Assembly: GCF_024323335.1 (NCBI RefSeq) | Contig: NC_066583.1 | Span: 373,199,175-373,263,174, forward strand | From: Lathyrus oleraceus | Taxonomy: Eukaryota; Streptophyta; Magnoliopsida; Fabales; Fabaceae | Direction: 5' to 3' | Length of the DNA stretch: 64,000 bases | Shown here: piece by piece, positions 1-10,257 of the stretch | Layout: each line of letters opens with the position of its first letter | How positions within the stretch are numbered: the first letter of the stretch is position 1 | Program-made: the position numbers and the translations under genes | Notes under the pieces: model-generated | The model's database searches: none | Seen by the model: the letters and a program-made list of their open reading frames with translations, nothing else | What the model was told of the DNA's origin: nothing

Positions 1-142
1 AGCCCTTTGCCACAAGCCTAGCCTTGTATTTGTTTATGGAACCGTCAGAATTTTCCTTGACCCTAAAGACCCATTTACAACCAATGGGCTTCCTTGAGTC
101 AGATGGAGACACCAAAGTCCATGTTTGATTTTTCAAAAGTGC
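1..142 (-). pseudogene. Continuation of copia RT beyond an in-frame TAG
   Basis: Directly after the TAG at 143-145 the same frame continues without interruption to the window edge. It carries the canonical copia RT N-terminus, with [19 protein letters not shown] and the following [10 protein letters not shown] block. The break is therefore a single nonsense change rather than a truncation. A Gln codon is the usual residue at this place in the family, so a C-to-T change is likely (inference). Confidence 0.85.
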
Positions 143-3100
143 CTAAAATTCATCTTTCATTGCCTGAAACCAGTGTGGAACAGCCAAGGCCTGACTGACA
201 GAGGAAGGTTCCATGTGAGTGAGTAAGAGTGTGGGATTAAGTCTTGGTTGAGTGACGCCACTTTTGGCTCGTGTTTGCATAATATGAGTGTTAAGGGGAT
301 GAATAAAAGGTTGGGATGGGTTAAAGGGTAAGGGAACAGGGCTGACAGAAGATTCTGCAGGAGAAGAGGAGGGAGAAATGGTACTGCATTCAGTAATATC
401 AGAGAGAATTAGGCCAGGAGAAGAAGAAGTGGAGGGAATAGGCGTATGTGGAGAGCTGATATCAGCAGGAGTATGAAGAGGACTGGGAGGGGAAGTAGGA
501 CTGACACCAGCAGCAGTAGAAGAAAGAGATGGTGTAGGACTGCCAGAATTAAGAAGGTGAGGATGAGGAGAAGCTTCAGCCATGAACCATGAAGAAGCAG
601 AAACAGGGGAAGTATGAGCAGCAGTAGAAGGTGGAGTGGAAGTGGGAAATAAAAGGGAATAAGGAAACCTTGTTTCATGGAAAAGAACATCCTTAGAAAT
701 ATAGAGATGTCCATTGGCAGCCAAACATTTGTACCCCTTATGAACAGTGGAGTATCCTAGAAAAATACACTCCTTAGACCGATAATCAAGTTTGTGAGCA
801 TTGTAGGGACGGAGGAAAGGGAAACACGCACAGCCAAAGACACGGAGACATGTGTAATCAGGATGTTTATGGAGAAGTTTGAAGTAAGGTGATAAGTTTC
901 CAAGAGTAGGACTAGGGAGCCTATTAATCAAGTAGGCAGCCGTGACAAAGGCATGATTCCGAAATTTTAAGGGAAGGGTGGACTGAGCAAGTAAGGCAAG
1001 ACCGGTTTCAACAATGTGACGGTGTTTGCGCTCAACTAAGCCATTTTGATGATGAGTATGAGGACAAGTAAATCGATGAATAATGCCTAGCTCTTGAAGG
1101 TACTTTGTAAAAGGTCTAAATTCACCCCCACCATCACTTTGTACTGTTTTGATTTTGCAATTAAACTGCATTTCAACCATAGTTTTGAATTGAATGAATT
1201 GAGGCAAAGTATCAGATTTGAGCCTAAGAGAGAAGACCCACACAAACCTAGAGTAGGCATCAACACATGTCAAAAAATAAGTGAAGCCACCTGAGGATTT
1301 CTCAGGGGCAGGCCCCCACAAATCACAAACCACAAGTTCAAAAGGATGATTATAAACCGTATTAGATAAAGGTGCATGCAATCTATGAGATGTACCCAAG
1401 CAACATGCATGACAGAGATCACCACTAGGCTTAGATGGGATAGGGATGTGACAAAGCTTCAAAACTTCTGTAAGTGCATGGTGATGAGGGTGACCTAGGC
1501 GTGAGTGCCAGAGGGCATACTTGCTATTGGAAATAGAAGGTAAAGCATTAAGAGCAGCAACATTAATTTCAGGAAATTGAGAATAAGCTGAATCAAGAGC
1601 TGAATCAATCTTATTATTAGATAAGACATCAGTACAAGAAGAAGTACAATCATTAAGAGTAATAGACCTAGGATCACTATTACATGATGTACTTAAATTA
1701 CAATGTACTGAAGAACTGGAACTAGAACACAACTGAGACATTTGGGCAGAAGGATTGGGAAACTTGTATAGGCCATCAGCACCAACACAGCCACGCAGAA
1801 GAGTTTTAGAAGAATCCTGAGATTTTACAAGACAGAATTTAGGGTGAAACTCAAAGAAAACGTTATTGTCTTGTGCAAACTTGCTGACACTGATAAGATT
1901 CTTAGTTATCTTAGGCACAAGTAATAAGTTGTGTAAGGTGAGAGGCATGTTAGGGCAAACAGGTGATGAAAAAGACATAGAGCCTACAGAGTTTATAGAC
2001 AGACCTTGGCCGTTACCCATATACACATGCTCGGATCCAGGCAATGAAATCGAATCAGACAAATTTGACGCCTCAGGTGTGACATGGTGAGACGCACCTG
2101 AATCAGGGTACCACCATTGATTGCTGAATGAGGGATCCACACCAGTGTAGAGAGCTTGAGGTTGAGGAGGACGCTGAGGTGGTGGCCTAGGAGCAGCATA
2201 ACCAAAGGACGGGTGATACACAGGACGTGCAGGCATCATGAATGGATTGAAGGAAGCTCTTGGAGGAGTAAACGAAGTTGCAGAGTAACGATGATAGCAG
2301 ATAGAGGCATCATGTCCAGATTTGTGACAAATCTGACATTGAGGTCTACCAAAGCGACCTCCACCACGGCCAAACCGACCACCACTACGGCCAAAACGAC
2401 CTCCTCGTGAATTGTGACCATGGCTCTCAGCGTGCGCAGTAATATGACTAGTACCTTGAGGAAACGACTCTGTTCCAATGACGGATTGCTCAGAAACAGC
2501 TGATGAACCTACCGGAGCTGCTTGAGTCAGATTCACCGTCGCCGGCTCAGGGAGAACAGCCTTACGATGCTTCTCAAGGCGCGATTCATGCGCAAGAAGA
2601 CTTGATTCAAGCTCGTCCAAAGAGTTGAGATCTTCTTTGCTATTAATGGCGGCAACTATAGGATCATACTCCTCAGGTAGCGCATCGAGGACGATCTCAA
2701 TTAGGTTACGCAGCGGAACTAGATCTCCAACAGAAATCAGCGAATCACTGATTTCGCGAACGCGAACCATGAATTCCGTAATCACGAGCGATCCTTTCGT
2801 GAGATGACGCAATTCCGACCGGAGTTGACGAGCTTTGGTGGCGAGGAGAGTGGCGAAGTACCAGTGAACTTCCGTCCAAACCTGCCATGAGTGACGACAA
2901 TCCACCAATTTGGGAAGAAGAGAGTCAGAAATTGTTGAGAGAAGCCAAGTGCATATAAGTGCATCTTGTTGCTCCCAGTCAAGGTAAGCTGAGATAGTTC
3001 CAGTGAGTGCAGCGTCTGAGTTAGATGAAAACTGCGGTGGAACAACTGGTGAAGTGACGAAGCGTTGAAGCTTGTGACCACGAATGACACCATCTATCTG

Positions 3101-3208
3101 TTGCTTCCACTGTTTGAAATTCTTATCGTCAAGCTTAACGGAGATCAGATGCGAAAGCTTGACCTGAGAAGAAGGAAAGGCACCGTCGCTGTTAAACGGC
3201 GACGCCAT
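143..3208 (-). CDS. Ty1/copia gag-pol polyprotein: gag, protease, integrase; stops at start of RT
   Basis: A 1021-residue frame encoding the structural and enzymatic polyprotein of a Ty1/copia retrotransposon. A gag domain of the UBN2/DUF4219 type covers about residues 15-220. A Gly/Arg/Phe-rich stretch (near 265-290) leads to one CCHC knuckle (CQICHKSGHDASICYH, about 290-305). The protease motif DSGASHH is near 368. A GAG-pre-integrase domain (WHSRLGHPHHH and CHAC) follows. The integrase catalytic triad is visible in CDLWGP (near 630), SDGGGEF (near 693) and NGLVERKHR (near 722). A Ser/Pro/Thr-rich linker ends at the first RT helix (HWFQAMKDEF), where a TAG (143-145) interrupts an otherwise continuing frame. 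The start has a reasonable plant context (gccATGGCG on the minus strand). Confidence 0.9.
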   Translation of the reverse strand: MASPFNSDGAFPSSQVKLSHLISVKLDDKNFKQWKQQIDGVIRGHKLQRFVTSPVVPPQFSSNSDAALTGTISAYLDWEQQDALICTWLLSTISDSLLPKLVDCRHSWQVWTEVHWYFATLLATKARQLRSELRHLTKGSLVITEFMVRVREISDSLISVGDLVPLRNLIEIVLDALPEEYDPIVAAINSKEDLNSLDELESSLLAHESRLEKHRKAVLPEPATVNLTQAAPVGSSAVSEQSVIGTESFPQGTSHITAHAESHGHNSRGGRFGRSGGRFGRGGGRFGRPQCQICHKSGHDASICYHRYSATSFTPPRASFNPFMMPARPVYHPSFGYAAPRPPPQRPPQPQALYTGVDPSFSNQWWYPDSGASHHVTPEASNLSDSISLPGSEHVYMGNGQGLSINSVGSMSFSSPVCPNMPLTLHNLLLVPKITKNLISVSKFAQDNNVFFEFHPKFCLVKSQDSSKTLLRGCVGADGLYKFPNPSAQMSQLCSSSSSSVHCNLSTSCNSDPRSITLNDCTSSCTDVLSNNKIDSALDSAYSQFPEINVAALNALPSISNSKYALWHSRLGHPHHHALTEVLKLCHIPIPSKPSGDLCHACCLGTSHRLHAPLSNTVYNHPFELVVCDLWGPAPEKSSGGFTYFLTCVDAYSRFVWVFSLRLKSDTLPQFIQFKTMVEMQFNCKIKTVQSDGGGEFRPFTKYLQELGIIHRFTCPHTHHQNGLVERKHRHIVETGLALLAQSTLPLKFRNHAFVTAAYLINRLPSPTLGNLSPYFKLLHKHPDYTCLRVFGCACFPFLRPYNAHKLDYRSKECIFLGYSTVHKGYKCLAANGHLYISKDVLFHETRFPYSLLFPTSTPPSTAAHTSPVSASSWFMAEASPHPHLLNSGSPTPSLSSTAAGVSPTSPPSPLHTPADISSPHTPIPSTSSSPGLILSDITECSTISPSSSPAESSVSPVPLPFNPSQPFIHPLNTHIMQTRAKSGVTQPRLNPTLLLTHMEPSSVSQALAVPHWFQAMKDEF

Positions 3209-3248
3209 GAAAAAGCACTAGATCTGGATCGAAGAAAAAGATGAAGAA

Positions 3249-3261
3249 GCTCTGGATACCA
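3249..3261 (-). other. Primer-binding site (initiator Met tRNA type)
   Basis: On the minus strand the 13 bases read TGGTATCCAGAGC. They lie immediately after the LTR terminus and match the copia PBS complementary to the 3' end of tRNA-iMet, with one extra C. This fixes both the LTR boundary and the element's orientation. Confidence 0.8.
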
Positions 3262-3474
3262 TGATAGAATCTCAGAATCTGTTAGAGAGAATAATTGGGA
3301 AATTCATATTGTATTTCTTGAATGAAAGAATTACAAGAGAAATGCTTATAAAGCACACAAGTGTAACAAACTATGCCAGCTCAGCATAACTGAGTGGCTC
3401 AGATCTAATCTTAAGGAAAGGCTCAGATTGAATCTAAGCTACCAGAATATGCAATATAATATATAACTCTATCA
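3262..3474 (-). repeat. 5' LTR of the copia element, 213 bp
   Basis: The LTR is bounded by TGATAGA at one end and TCTATCA at the other, a perfect 7 bp inverted terminal repeat that starts TG and ends CA. The right boundary is set by symmetry, because no second copy is in the window. A TATA box (3345-3353) lies inside it in the correct orientation. Confidence 0.7.
3345..3353 (-). promoter_or_regulatory. TATA box of the copia LTR
   Basis: CTTTATAAG on the minus strand, about 85 bp before the PBS end of the LTR. This is a plausible core promoter for the genomic RNA. Confidence 0.5.
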
Positions 3475-6224
3475 GATTTTAAAGGTTCATATTGAATTTA
3501 TATTCAAAACTTGATCCTTGAGATTCAAATCGACTTTGGAGAATTAGTTCGATTTCATAACCATTTCATCACTTTTCTTTAGCCGGTTAATTTTAGAACA
3601 TTTGTTTTTTTATTATTACAAACTAATTTTGACATTTTTATTTTAGTTAGTAGCATTTTCTTTTAATTTCATTAGTGGATCATTTAATCCAAACCATCCT
3701 TAAGCCCATTTAACCACAAATTTGTGTCCATATCCATAAACCAATTTGTTTATCCATTCATCAATTGAATAATCCATTTCTTTTTTAATCCATAAACCTT
3801 TCACTAAGTCCAATTATCTTTTTACATTTTTTCACTAATCCATTGAAAACCAAATATCCAATTTCAACAATTAAATTCATACCAATTATCCATTGTTGAT
3901 ACAATTACCACAAAATCCAATCCATACATTAACATCATCCAAAAAATAAAACAATGAAAGGAAAAGTAATTAGCCATCAACTGCTACCAAAACAACTTAA
4001 ATGCAACCGAAACAGTAAACCAAAGCTGCTACACAACGCAACTAACTGCATCAAACAACAAAATGCACTCGCCAAGCATAAGCCAATGCGCAATAAAACT
4101 GCAGAAAACTAAGCAGCAGTGATAACCACAAAACGGCGCCGCAACAAAATGAGCTACTACATCCATGGCAAGAGTGAAACGCAGCTACCAACCAAAGCCA
4201 CAATCCAAAGCGGCAGCTACCAAGCCTGCAAAACTTCACAACATAAAAATCTGCATAAAATCCAAATGAAATCCTGCATAAAAATCTAACAGTTTTTTCA
4301 ATCAAGAAGCTAACTACAAAAGGAACCTCATCTCTAACTGAAAATTCGAACCGAATTCGGATTCAGTTTCTAACAGAATCATATACTCTCTCATCACTAT
4401 ATATACTCGTTCATGCTTCGGTTCAGTGGGTGGTGGAGGGGATAACAAATTTTCACGCTTCAAATCACAAAAGAGAGGTTCAAAATTTCATCTCCATCAT
4501 CAAGTCGAGTTGATTTTCTATCCACATCGCAACACAACAAGGAATCCACATTGCTGGCAAAAGCTCGGAGCAGGAGAACGCCCTACACATGAGGAAATTC
4601 TTCAATCCTTCATCACATCTCAACCCACGCCATTAGCGGAATAAACGCGACAATGGCATAGAATCGACAGTTCAGAAAAAGAAGATAGAGGAAGAATGCA
4701 TAATTGAAGAAGAAAGACGGAGGAGATAAGAAGCGTGAATCCATACCTGTTCGAGTTGAAGATTAAATCCGGTGAGCCTTCGTTTGCCGTCGTCGACACA
4801 TTTCAACTATCTCCTGCTGTTTGCGCACGACTGAGGAGGAACAATGGATGTCATATGGTATCCGCACGTCACAAACATCACGAATTCTGAGACACCGTCA
4901 GAGATGAACGCAACGCTTTGACACGTGATTCCATTCTGAAATGCAATCCCTAAAATCCAGAAAAGCAACAAATCAAGAACGAAAAAGCTGCGGGAAGAAG
5001 AAGAAGGAAGAGCTTGACCCGTGAACGTCGACGTCGCCAGAACCGGCGCGACGGATCTCCAATCTGGTAAGTATTCCTCATTTGTTTTCGTCCCAAATAT
5101 GTGTGCGAGATATGAATATAACTCTATTCCGGTAAAACTCAAGGTGAATAGGAGTTTGGCGTTTGGGTTCGAGCGATTTAGGTTTCATCCGTGTAGGTTT
5201 GGATGGAGGTGAGAGAGGGCGTAGAAAATCTGATTTGAACTTGCAGATACATGTGTTACTATGCATAAGAGAATCCGGGTTTGGATGACGAGAGTTTTGG
5301 GCCTGAAGCCCAAATGCTATTCACACCCCTTCCATGGCCTAGTGAACCACCCGGCTTGGGCCTGTTTCCCCAATGGTAAAGGCCCGTTTCCATTTTTTTG
5401 TTTGTTAATTAGCTTATGATGAGAGTTTAGATTCTTAATTACCATTTTAGTCATTAGAATTAATTAGATGTTATTAGAAATATTATTAGATTCTTTAATA
5501 ATAGAGTTAGAATTAAATAATAGTTTTAGAATTTTAGAGTTAATTAAAAAATATTAGAAATATTCTTAGAAATATAATTAGAAATGTTATCTTTGGTTAG
5601 AAATTTGGATTAGATTTTAGATTTAGAATTAATTTTAGTTAGGATTTTCATAATCAGAAATTTAATTCAATATTAACCATAATTGTGAATTGACAATTTT
5701 ACCCCTAGAGTTAGAAATAGGCTAATCTTGCATGCTCCCCTAGTTTTATGACTTGTTTAAATTCTAGAATTAACTTTCATTTGAATGATTTTATTTCCGC
5801 ACTCCCTTGTACTTTACATGTACCCCTCTCCCCTTTCCGATGTATGCTTTTACTTGCTTTCTTTTATTGCTTGATTAGCTACTCCTTAGGCATTAGGAAC
5901 GTTCACTCATTCATCATCGATAATCAAACCCTTGATCCAACGTCAAGCGGTCTTTTTCGAATAAAAAAAACAATAAGCAAACCCTTGATCCAACGTCAAA
6001 CGGTCTTTTTCCAAATCAATTTCGAAAAGATAATAAATGGTGATTAGGATCGTATGTCACGAGCCTTAAGCGATAAAGAAGGGGTGAGATTGGAGCTTCC
6101 TACACTCATTCTGAATACTTCGAACACAAGACATTTGGCTTGGTAGTTCGAAGTACCCACCTTTATCCATATTCTTTAGTGCAATCCGAAATTAATAACA
6201 CCTTTCTCAAAATATAAAAACAAT
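3475..6224 (+). repeat. Truncated Ogre-type LTR remnant (no coding capacity)
   Basis: No credible gene is present. The order of landmarks matches the solo LTR at 23223-29237: a stretch rich in AATCCATTT/CCAATT words (3650-3950), a Gln/Ala-codon-like AC-rich stretch (3960-4270), a TATA-like TATATATA (4398-4405), GGGCC-rich sequence (5280-5390), an AT-rich segment with repeated TTAGAATTAATT words (5400-5700), and a duplicated CTTGATCCAACGTCAA motif (5932-6001). It lacks the TGT-type start and the GGTGGCGACTCT block seen near the 3' ends of the other Ogre LTRs. It therefore looks like an internal LTR piece cut by the copia element on the left and by Ogre-old on the right. Confidence 0.6.
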
Positions 6225-6633
6225 TGTAAGACCCCAATTTTGACCCTAAGATCCCTCATGCTATCTCATCATATGCATTGGCATTGGGATCACAACTTGG
6301 CATCCCATTTACCCCTCATTTATTGGGTTTGCATTTGGGAGAGACCACCAAGCATCATGTGATTGTATCATACTTTGTACTTTATCATCTTTACTAACCA
6401 AAATACCAAAAATATGTCTTTGTATGCACTAACTCTTTTATAGGAAGGGCATGTGCTCACCTTTGATTCATCAAGCTCATATCTAGGGATTAAGACCCTC
6501 AATGTAAGGAGCTCAATCAAGAATTGGTCTACTATGGCTCTAGACATTATATATGAATCCTCATGATCTTCACATGTTATTTTGATCAAGAATTCATTAA
6601 GAGTTTGGAATTGGTTTGCCTTGGAAACCCTAG
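6225..6633 (+). repeat. Ogre-old 5' LTR, first part
   Basis: Starts TGTAAGACCCCAATTTTGAC and is closely matched by the 3' LTR start at 57021. It is interrupted after CCTAG (6629-6633), the target-site duplication of the SIRE-like insertion, and resumes at 17838. Confidence 0.9.
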
Positions 6634-6854
6634 TGTAAAGACAAAGTGTCATACAACATACGATATCAAGTTTCGATGATGACAAAAGACCATCATGCAC
6701 GTTTACAAACAAATGCAACACATTACCCACCATATCCTTTTCTACGTTCCTCTAAATCTACTATAATCATCAAAAAACATGTAGACAAAGTGTGATCATG
6801 ACTAAATGCATGAAAAGCACAAATCACAATTTTTTGCAGGTTTGAAAGCTTTGA

Positions 6855-7114
6855 GTCGACCATAGGGGTCAGCTCAAAGCTCACGGGTCAGCGCAAAGCT
6901 CAACCCAAACTGGAGGATGGTCAGCGCAAAACTGCTTGCGTCGACCATAGGGTCGGCGCATAGCTCACGGGTCGGCGCATAAACCCCTTGTGTCGACCAC
7001 ACGTCAGCGCATGGCATAGTGATGCTATCCACGGGTCAGCGCATGAAATGTTTGAGTCGACCATAAGGGTCGACGCATGCCCCACGGGTCAGCGCACGCC
7101 GACCTATGGTCGAC
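6855..7114 (+). repeat. GTCGAC / GGTCAGCGCA motif cluster upstream of the LTR TATA box
   Basis: Six GTCGAC hexamers occur in 260 bp (6855, 6940, 6992, 7056, 7069, 7109), interspersed with about nine GGTC(A/G)GCGCA-type words and ACGGGTC links. GTCGACCATAG and its reverse complement CTATGGTCGAC both occur, so partial hairpins are possible. The identical cluster is in the 3' LTR at 16246-16505. A related four-hexamer cluster precedes ORF3 (13699-13799). The position upstream of a TATA box suggests a promoter element or a methylation-dense block; the function is not known from sequence. Confidence 0.75.
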
Positions 7115-7193
7115 CGTTCGCGCGCCAACTCAGTTTTCTGAGTTATTTCAAATATTTGAAATACTGTTATGTTTGTTTGATGTTGTCTGTTAC

Positions 7194-7201
7194 TATATAT
7201 A
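7194..7201 (+). promoter_or_regulatory. TATA box of the SIRE-like LTR
   Basis: TATATATA in the context ACTATATATAGAAG, about 80 bp after the last GTCGAC motif, marking the likely U3/R border. The same box lies in the 3' LTR at 16585-16592. Confidence 0.65.
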
Positions 7202-7992
7202 GAAGTCAAAACACTTTTATTAACCAACATTTGTCAATTTGTATTCAAGTGTTCAAGGAAACATGAAAGAGTGAAAAAGGTGTCAAAGATTCATCATCTT
7301 CATCTTCAACAGTTCACAATACATCAACTGCACACAATAACTTTTGATGTGATTCGTGATAGTTAGAAGGTGATAAGGTTCGTAGTTGCGATTGGAGAAT
7401 CGGGTTCGAGTTGAAGTCTTGGCAGGTTCTTTCTTGAATAAAACCATTAGGGTTTTATCCTCCAATACCGGTTTGTGTTTGGGGGTTTTTGGACGAATTC
7501 CTTCATTAACATTCAGCTGAGCGAAGGTAGCTGATAAGAAAACGTCTTCATCAGTTTAGTAGCGGAGTCGGTGTTTGTGTAGTGAAGGATTCGGGTTTGA
7601 TACGTTTGTGTTCGTGATCAGCCGGGCCAAGGGATTGAAGAACAGAAGGTTCCTCAACGAGTGGCAGGAAACGGAGGTCCAACATCAACGATCAAAGGTC
7701 TTGATTCATCTTGAATCAAGGAGCAAGGATAAGAAGTATCATTCAACACAGTGGAAGTTCTGTTGTTTACATACTTTGCAATCCTTGTAAAAACGATTAA
7801 ATCTTACAGGTGATAGCTAATCTATATCTCAATTCTAATTTTAGAATTGAGGGCAGACGTACCCCGAAGCGAGGACGGCGGGGGAACTGCCTCATCAAAT
7901 CTGCGTCTTCTTTAATTTTCTGCATAATCTGTTTTTCAGCTTAAAATTTAAGTGATTTTAGTTTAAGCAATTTTTACGAAACGCTGATATAA

Positions 7993-8075
7993 GTTGAGTA
8001 AGTGATTAAAACTGCTGTTTGAATACTAAGTACAATATTATATTGTACTAGGACAAATTGAATCACTTACTCAAC
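7993..8075 (+). repeat. Nested palindrome/hairpin in the LTR
   Basis: The outer arms GTTGAGTAAGTGATT (7993-8007) and AATCACTTACTCAAC (8061-8075) are perfectly complementary. Between them sits a second palindrome, AGTACAATAT-T-ATATTGTACT (8029-8049). The 3' LTR carries the same structure at 17384-17466. Because it lies downstream of the TATA box it should be transcribed as a stem-loop. Confidence 0.8.
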
Positions 8076-8448
8076 TCAAATATTACTTGGAGTGCTTATG
8101 CACACCAAGTGTTTGTAAAGTTGCTTAAGCCAAAATTGTCTTAAGTTTGCATCAGTCTAAATTTGGTGTTTTGATTCATTGGAACTAGGCTTGCTAGTAA
8201 GTGAATTATATCATTGATCGTGCAATTAGTGTAGTAACTTGTATCTCAATTTATCACTTATCCATTAGCTTAACGCATATCCGGTTTTCCAATAACGGTT
8301 CGTTTTAGACTAAATTTTCCTCGGCCGCTTCCGCACCTAAAACCAATTTTTAAAACCAATTTTTCTTTTAAATTGGTAGCGCCGACTCAAGTTTTTAATT
8401 GGGATCTATTCAACCCCCCCTTCTAGATCCGTGCCATAGTCTAACAAG

Positions 8449-8462
8449 TGGTATCAGGAGCT
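8449..8462 (+). other. Primer-binding site of the SIRE-like element
   Basis: TGGTATCAGGAGCT starts two bases after the 5' LTR. It matches the tRNA-iMet-complementary PBS with the extra G typical of SIRE elements. Confidence 0.85.
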
Positions 8463-8502
8463 CTGGTTCACTCCGTGCTTCAAAATACAACGTTGATAGA
8501 AA

Positions 8503-10257
8503 ATGGCTAACGAACCTAAAGGGGCTTACAATAGAGCTCCCGTTTTCAATGGTGAAAATTATAGTTATCGGAAAGACTGTATGCGGGTGCACATAAATTC
8601 CATAGATAGAAAAATATGGAATGTTATTCTCAATGGTCCAATTGAAATAACCATGACCAATGAGAATAATGAAATAGTGCCTAAGCCTGAAGCACAATGG
8701 ACCGATGATGATGAAAAGAAATACAACTATGATTGGAAAGCCAAAAACATCTTAATCTCCTCATTAGGGGTAGACGAATACTATCGTGTATCCCATTGTC
8801 CTACTGCTAAGGCCATGTGGGATTCACTTCAAATTGCCCATGAGGGGACAAACGATGTTAAATTGGCTAGAATCAATACACTAACGCAAGAGTTTGATCT
8901 CTTTTTCATGGAGCAAGGGGAAACCATTGCCGACATGCAAAAGAGATTCACTCATCTAATCAATCGATTACATTCACTAGGTAAACCTATTTCCAATGAT
9001 GTTGCTACTAATAAAATCTTAAGATGTCTTAACAGGGAATGGCAGCCGAAAGTGACCGCCATCAAAGAGGCAAATGATCTTACCATATTGGACTTGACAA
9101 CATTGTTCGGTAAACTACAAGAGCACGAACAAGTTCTCTTAAGCTTGGAACAACATGAAAAGAAAGATAAGAAAGACAAAGCAAAGGTGAGTGAAAAGAA
9201 ATCAATAGCTCTAAAGACTTCCTCCTCAAAGTCTCAAGCTAAAGAGCAAAGTGATTATTCATCGAGTGACGAAGAAGAAGAAGACAAGAGTGAAGATATA
9301 GGGTTGTTCGTCAAACGCTACAACCGTTACGTGAGAAAGAACGGCATCCAACATTCCGAGAAGAACTTAGTAAACTTCCGGAAGCAATCTAGGTTCTCCA
9401 AAAATGATGACTCCAAAGGAAAAACAACTAGAGGGTCGTGCTACAAGTGCGGAAAGCCGGGTCACTACAAACCGGACTGTCCGATGAACAAAAAGACAAA
9501 AGAAAAAGATTCATACAAATCACATAAGAAACCATCAAAGCCAAGGAAGGCATACATTGCTTGGGAAAGCGATAGCGACTCCTCCGATGATGAAAGCTCT
9601 AGTGATGAAGATGAAAATGCAAATCTATGTCTCTCTGCTCATCAAAAGAACAAGAAAAAACAGGTACGACATGCTAAATATGAAAATTCCTCTAGTATGT
9701 CTCATCATGAATTGCAAACTGTTTTTGAAACTTTACACTGTGAAGCAAAAGAGGCCTTTAAAAGGCTTGCCTCAAATAAGAAAATCTTTTCTCATTTAGA
9801 ACAAAAAATTCAAGAATCCGAAAGGAAACTTGAGGCACTTAAGGCTTCTATAGTGGAAAGCACAAAAACAAGTTATGAGGACCTTAAAAGTAGAATGATG
9901 AACTTTGGGTGTGATACTTGTTACATTTGGCAAGGTGAAGTAAGGAACCTAAAAGCCAAACTTGACAAGGCTCTTGAGCCCAAGATTACATTTGCTATTG
10001 ATAAATCTAATTTTCGAAAAAGTATGGTTAATCCATATCAAAAATACAAATATGTTATAAAGGATGAAGATAGCAAAAGTGATCAAAATGAAAAGTTCTC
10101 TTGTCTTTATTGTTGCAAGAAAGGCCATTCCATTGCTAAATGTAGATTTAGGAGATTTTTGGTTCCTAAAGGCATTTATCAATGGATGCCCAAATGCAAC
10201 CATTTTGTTCCTCACCACTCAGGACCCAATAAGCCATTGGGTACCTTCTCTTGTTAA
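8503..10257 (+). CDS. gag: SIRE-like gag polyprotein (584 residues) with two CCHC zinc knuckles
   Basis: The capsid/nucleocapsid precursor. The start AAAATGGCT is a good plant context and follows the PBS by about 40 bp. Residues 1-220 form the UBN2-type retrotransposon gag domain (conserved W residues, RFTHLINRLHSLGKPI, ILRCLNREWQPK). A Lys-rich and Ser/Glu-rich acidic linker follows. The first CCHC knuckle CYKCGKPGHYKPDC is at about 312-326. A second linker with acidic SDSDSSDDESSSDEDE and a coiled-coil-like stretch (about 415-470) leads to a second knuckle, CLYCCKKGHSIAKC (about 533-547). Two widely separated knuckles are typical of the SIRE lineage. The frame ends GTFSC and overlaps the pol frame by 7 bp in the -1 register. 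The whole ORF is open, consistent with a recent insertion. Confidence 0.92.
   Translation: MANEPKGAYNRAPVFNGENYSYRKDCMRVHINSIDRKIWNVILNGPIEITMTNENNEIVPKPEAQWTDDDEKKYNYDWKAKNILISSLGVDEYYRVSHCPTAKAMWDSLQIAHEGTNDVKLARINTLTQEFDLFFMEQGETIADMQKRFTHLINRLHSLGKPISNDVATNKILRCLNREWQPKVTAIKEANDLTILDLTTLFGKLQEHEQVLLSLEQHEKKDKKDKAKVSEKKSIALKTSSSKSQAKEQSDYSSSDEEEEDKSEDIGLFVKRYNRYVRKNGIQHSEKNLVNFRKQSRFSKNDDSKGKTTRGSCYKCGKPGHYKPDCPMNKKTKEKDSYKSHKKPSKPRKAYIAWESDSDSSDDESSSDEDENANLCLSAHQKNKKKQVRHAKYENSSSMSHHELQTVFETLHCEAKEAFKRLASNKKIFSHLEQKIQESERKLEALKASIVESTKTSYEDLKSRMMNFGCDTCYIWQGEVRNLKAKLDKALEPKITFAIDKSNFRKSMVNPYQKYKYVIKDEDSKSDQNEKFSCLYCCKKGHSIAKCRFRRFLVPKGIYQWMPKCNHFVPHHSGPNKPLGTFSC

Larger units (their letters stand above)
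1..3474 (-). mobile_element. Ty1/copia LTR retrotransposon, partial (5' portion)
   Basis: Reading on the minus strand, the order is LTR (3262-3474), primer-binding site (3249-3261), then a gag-protease-integrase frame (143-3208) whose RT continues to the window edge. The second LTR and the target-site duplication lie outside the window. The short LTR, single gag zinc knuckle and RE1/TNT-like pol suggest a small-LTR copia lineage such as Ivana or Ale, but I cannot place the lineage firmly. The element abuts the old Ogre-type LTR remnant at 3475, so it probably inserted there. Confidence 0.9.
6634..8446 (+). repeat. 5' LTR of the SIRE-like element, 1813 bp
   Basis: Begins TGTAAAGACAAAGTG and ends CCATAGTCTAACA, matched along its whole length by 16025-17837. 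Contents: a GTCGAC/GGTCAGCGCA motif cluster (6855-7114), a TATA box (7194-7201), a nested palindrome (7993-8075), and a C-rich 3' end (CAACCCCCCCTTC). Small open frames here are by-products of the motif cluster and are not genes. Confidence 0.95.

Noticed and set aside
409..714. Leu-rich hydrophobic open frame that looks like a membrane protein
   Set aside because: A shadow frame of the Ser/Pro/Thr-rich linker in the copia polyprotein on the same strand.
4051..4305. Cys/Leu-rich frame in the LTR remnant, with a similar one at 24602-24799
   Set aside because: Both are low-complexity translations of AC-rich LTR sequence with no start context or conservation.
6988..7266. Open frame in the SIRE 5' LTR, repeated at 16379-16738
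   Set aside because: It is produced by translating the GTCGAC/GGTCAGCGCA motif cluster in the LTR; identical in both LTRs, no protein family, and it spans the TATA box.
7575..7790. 71-codon frame present in both SIRE LTRs (also 16966-17181)
   Set aside because: LTR sequence downstream of the TATA box; repeated because the LTRs are repeated, and no family resemblance.
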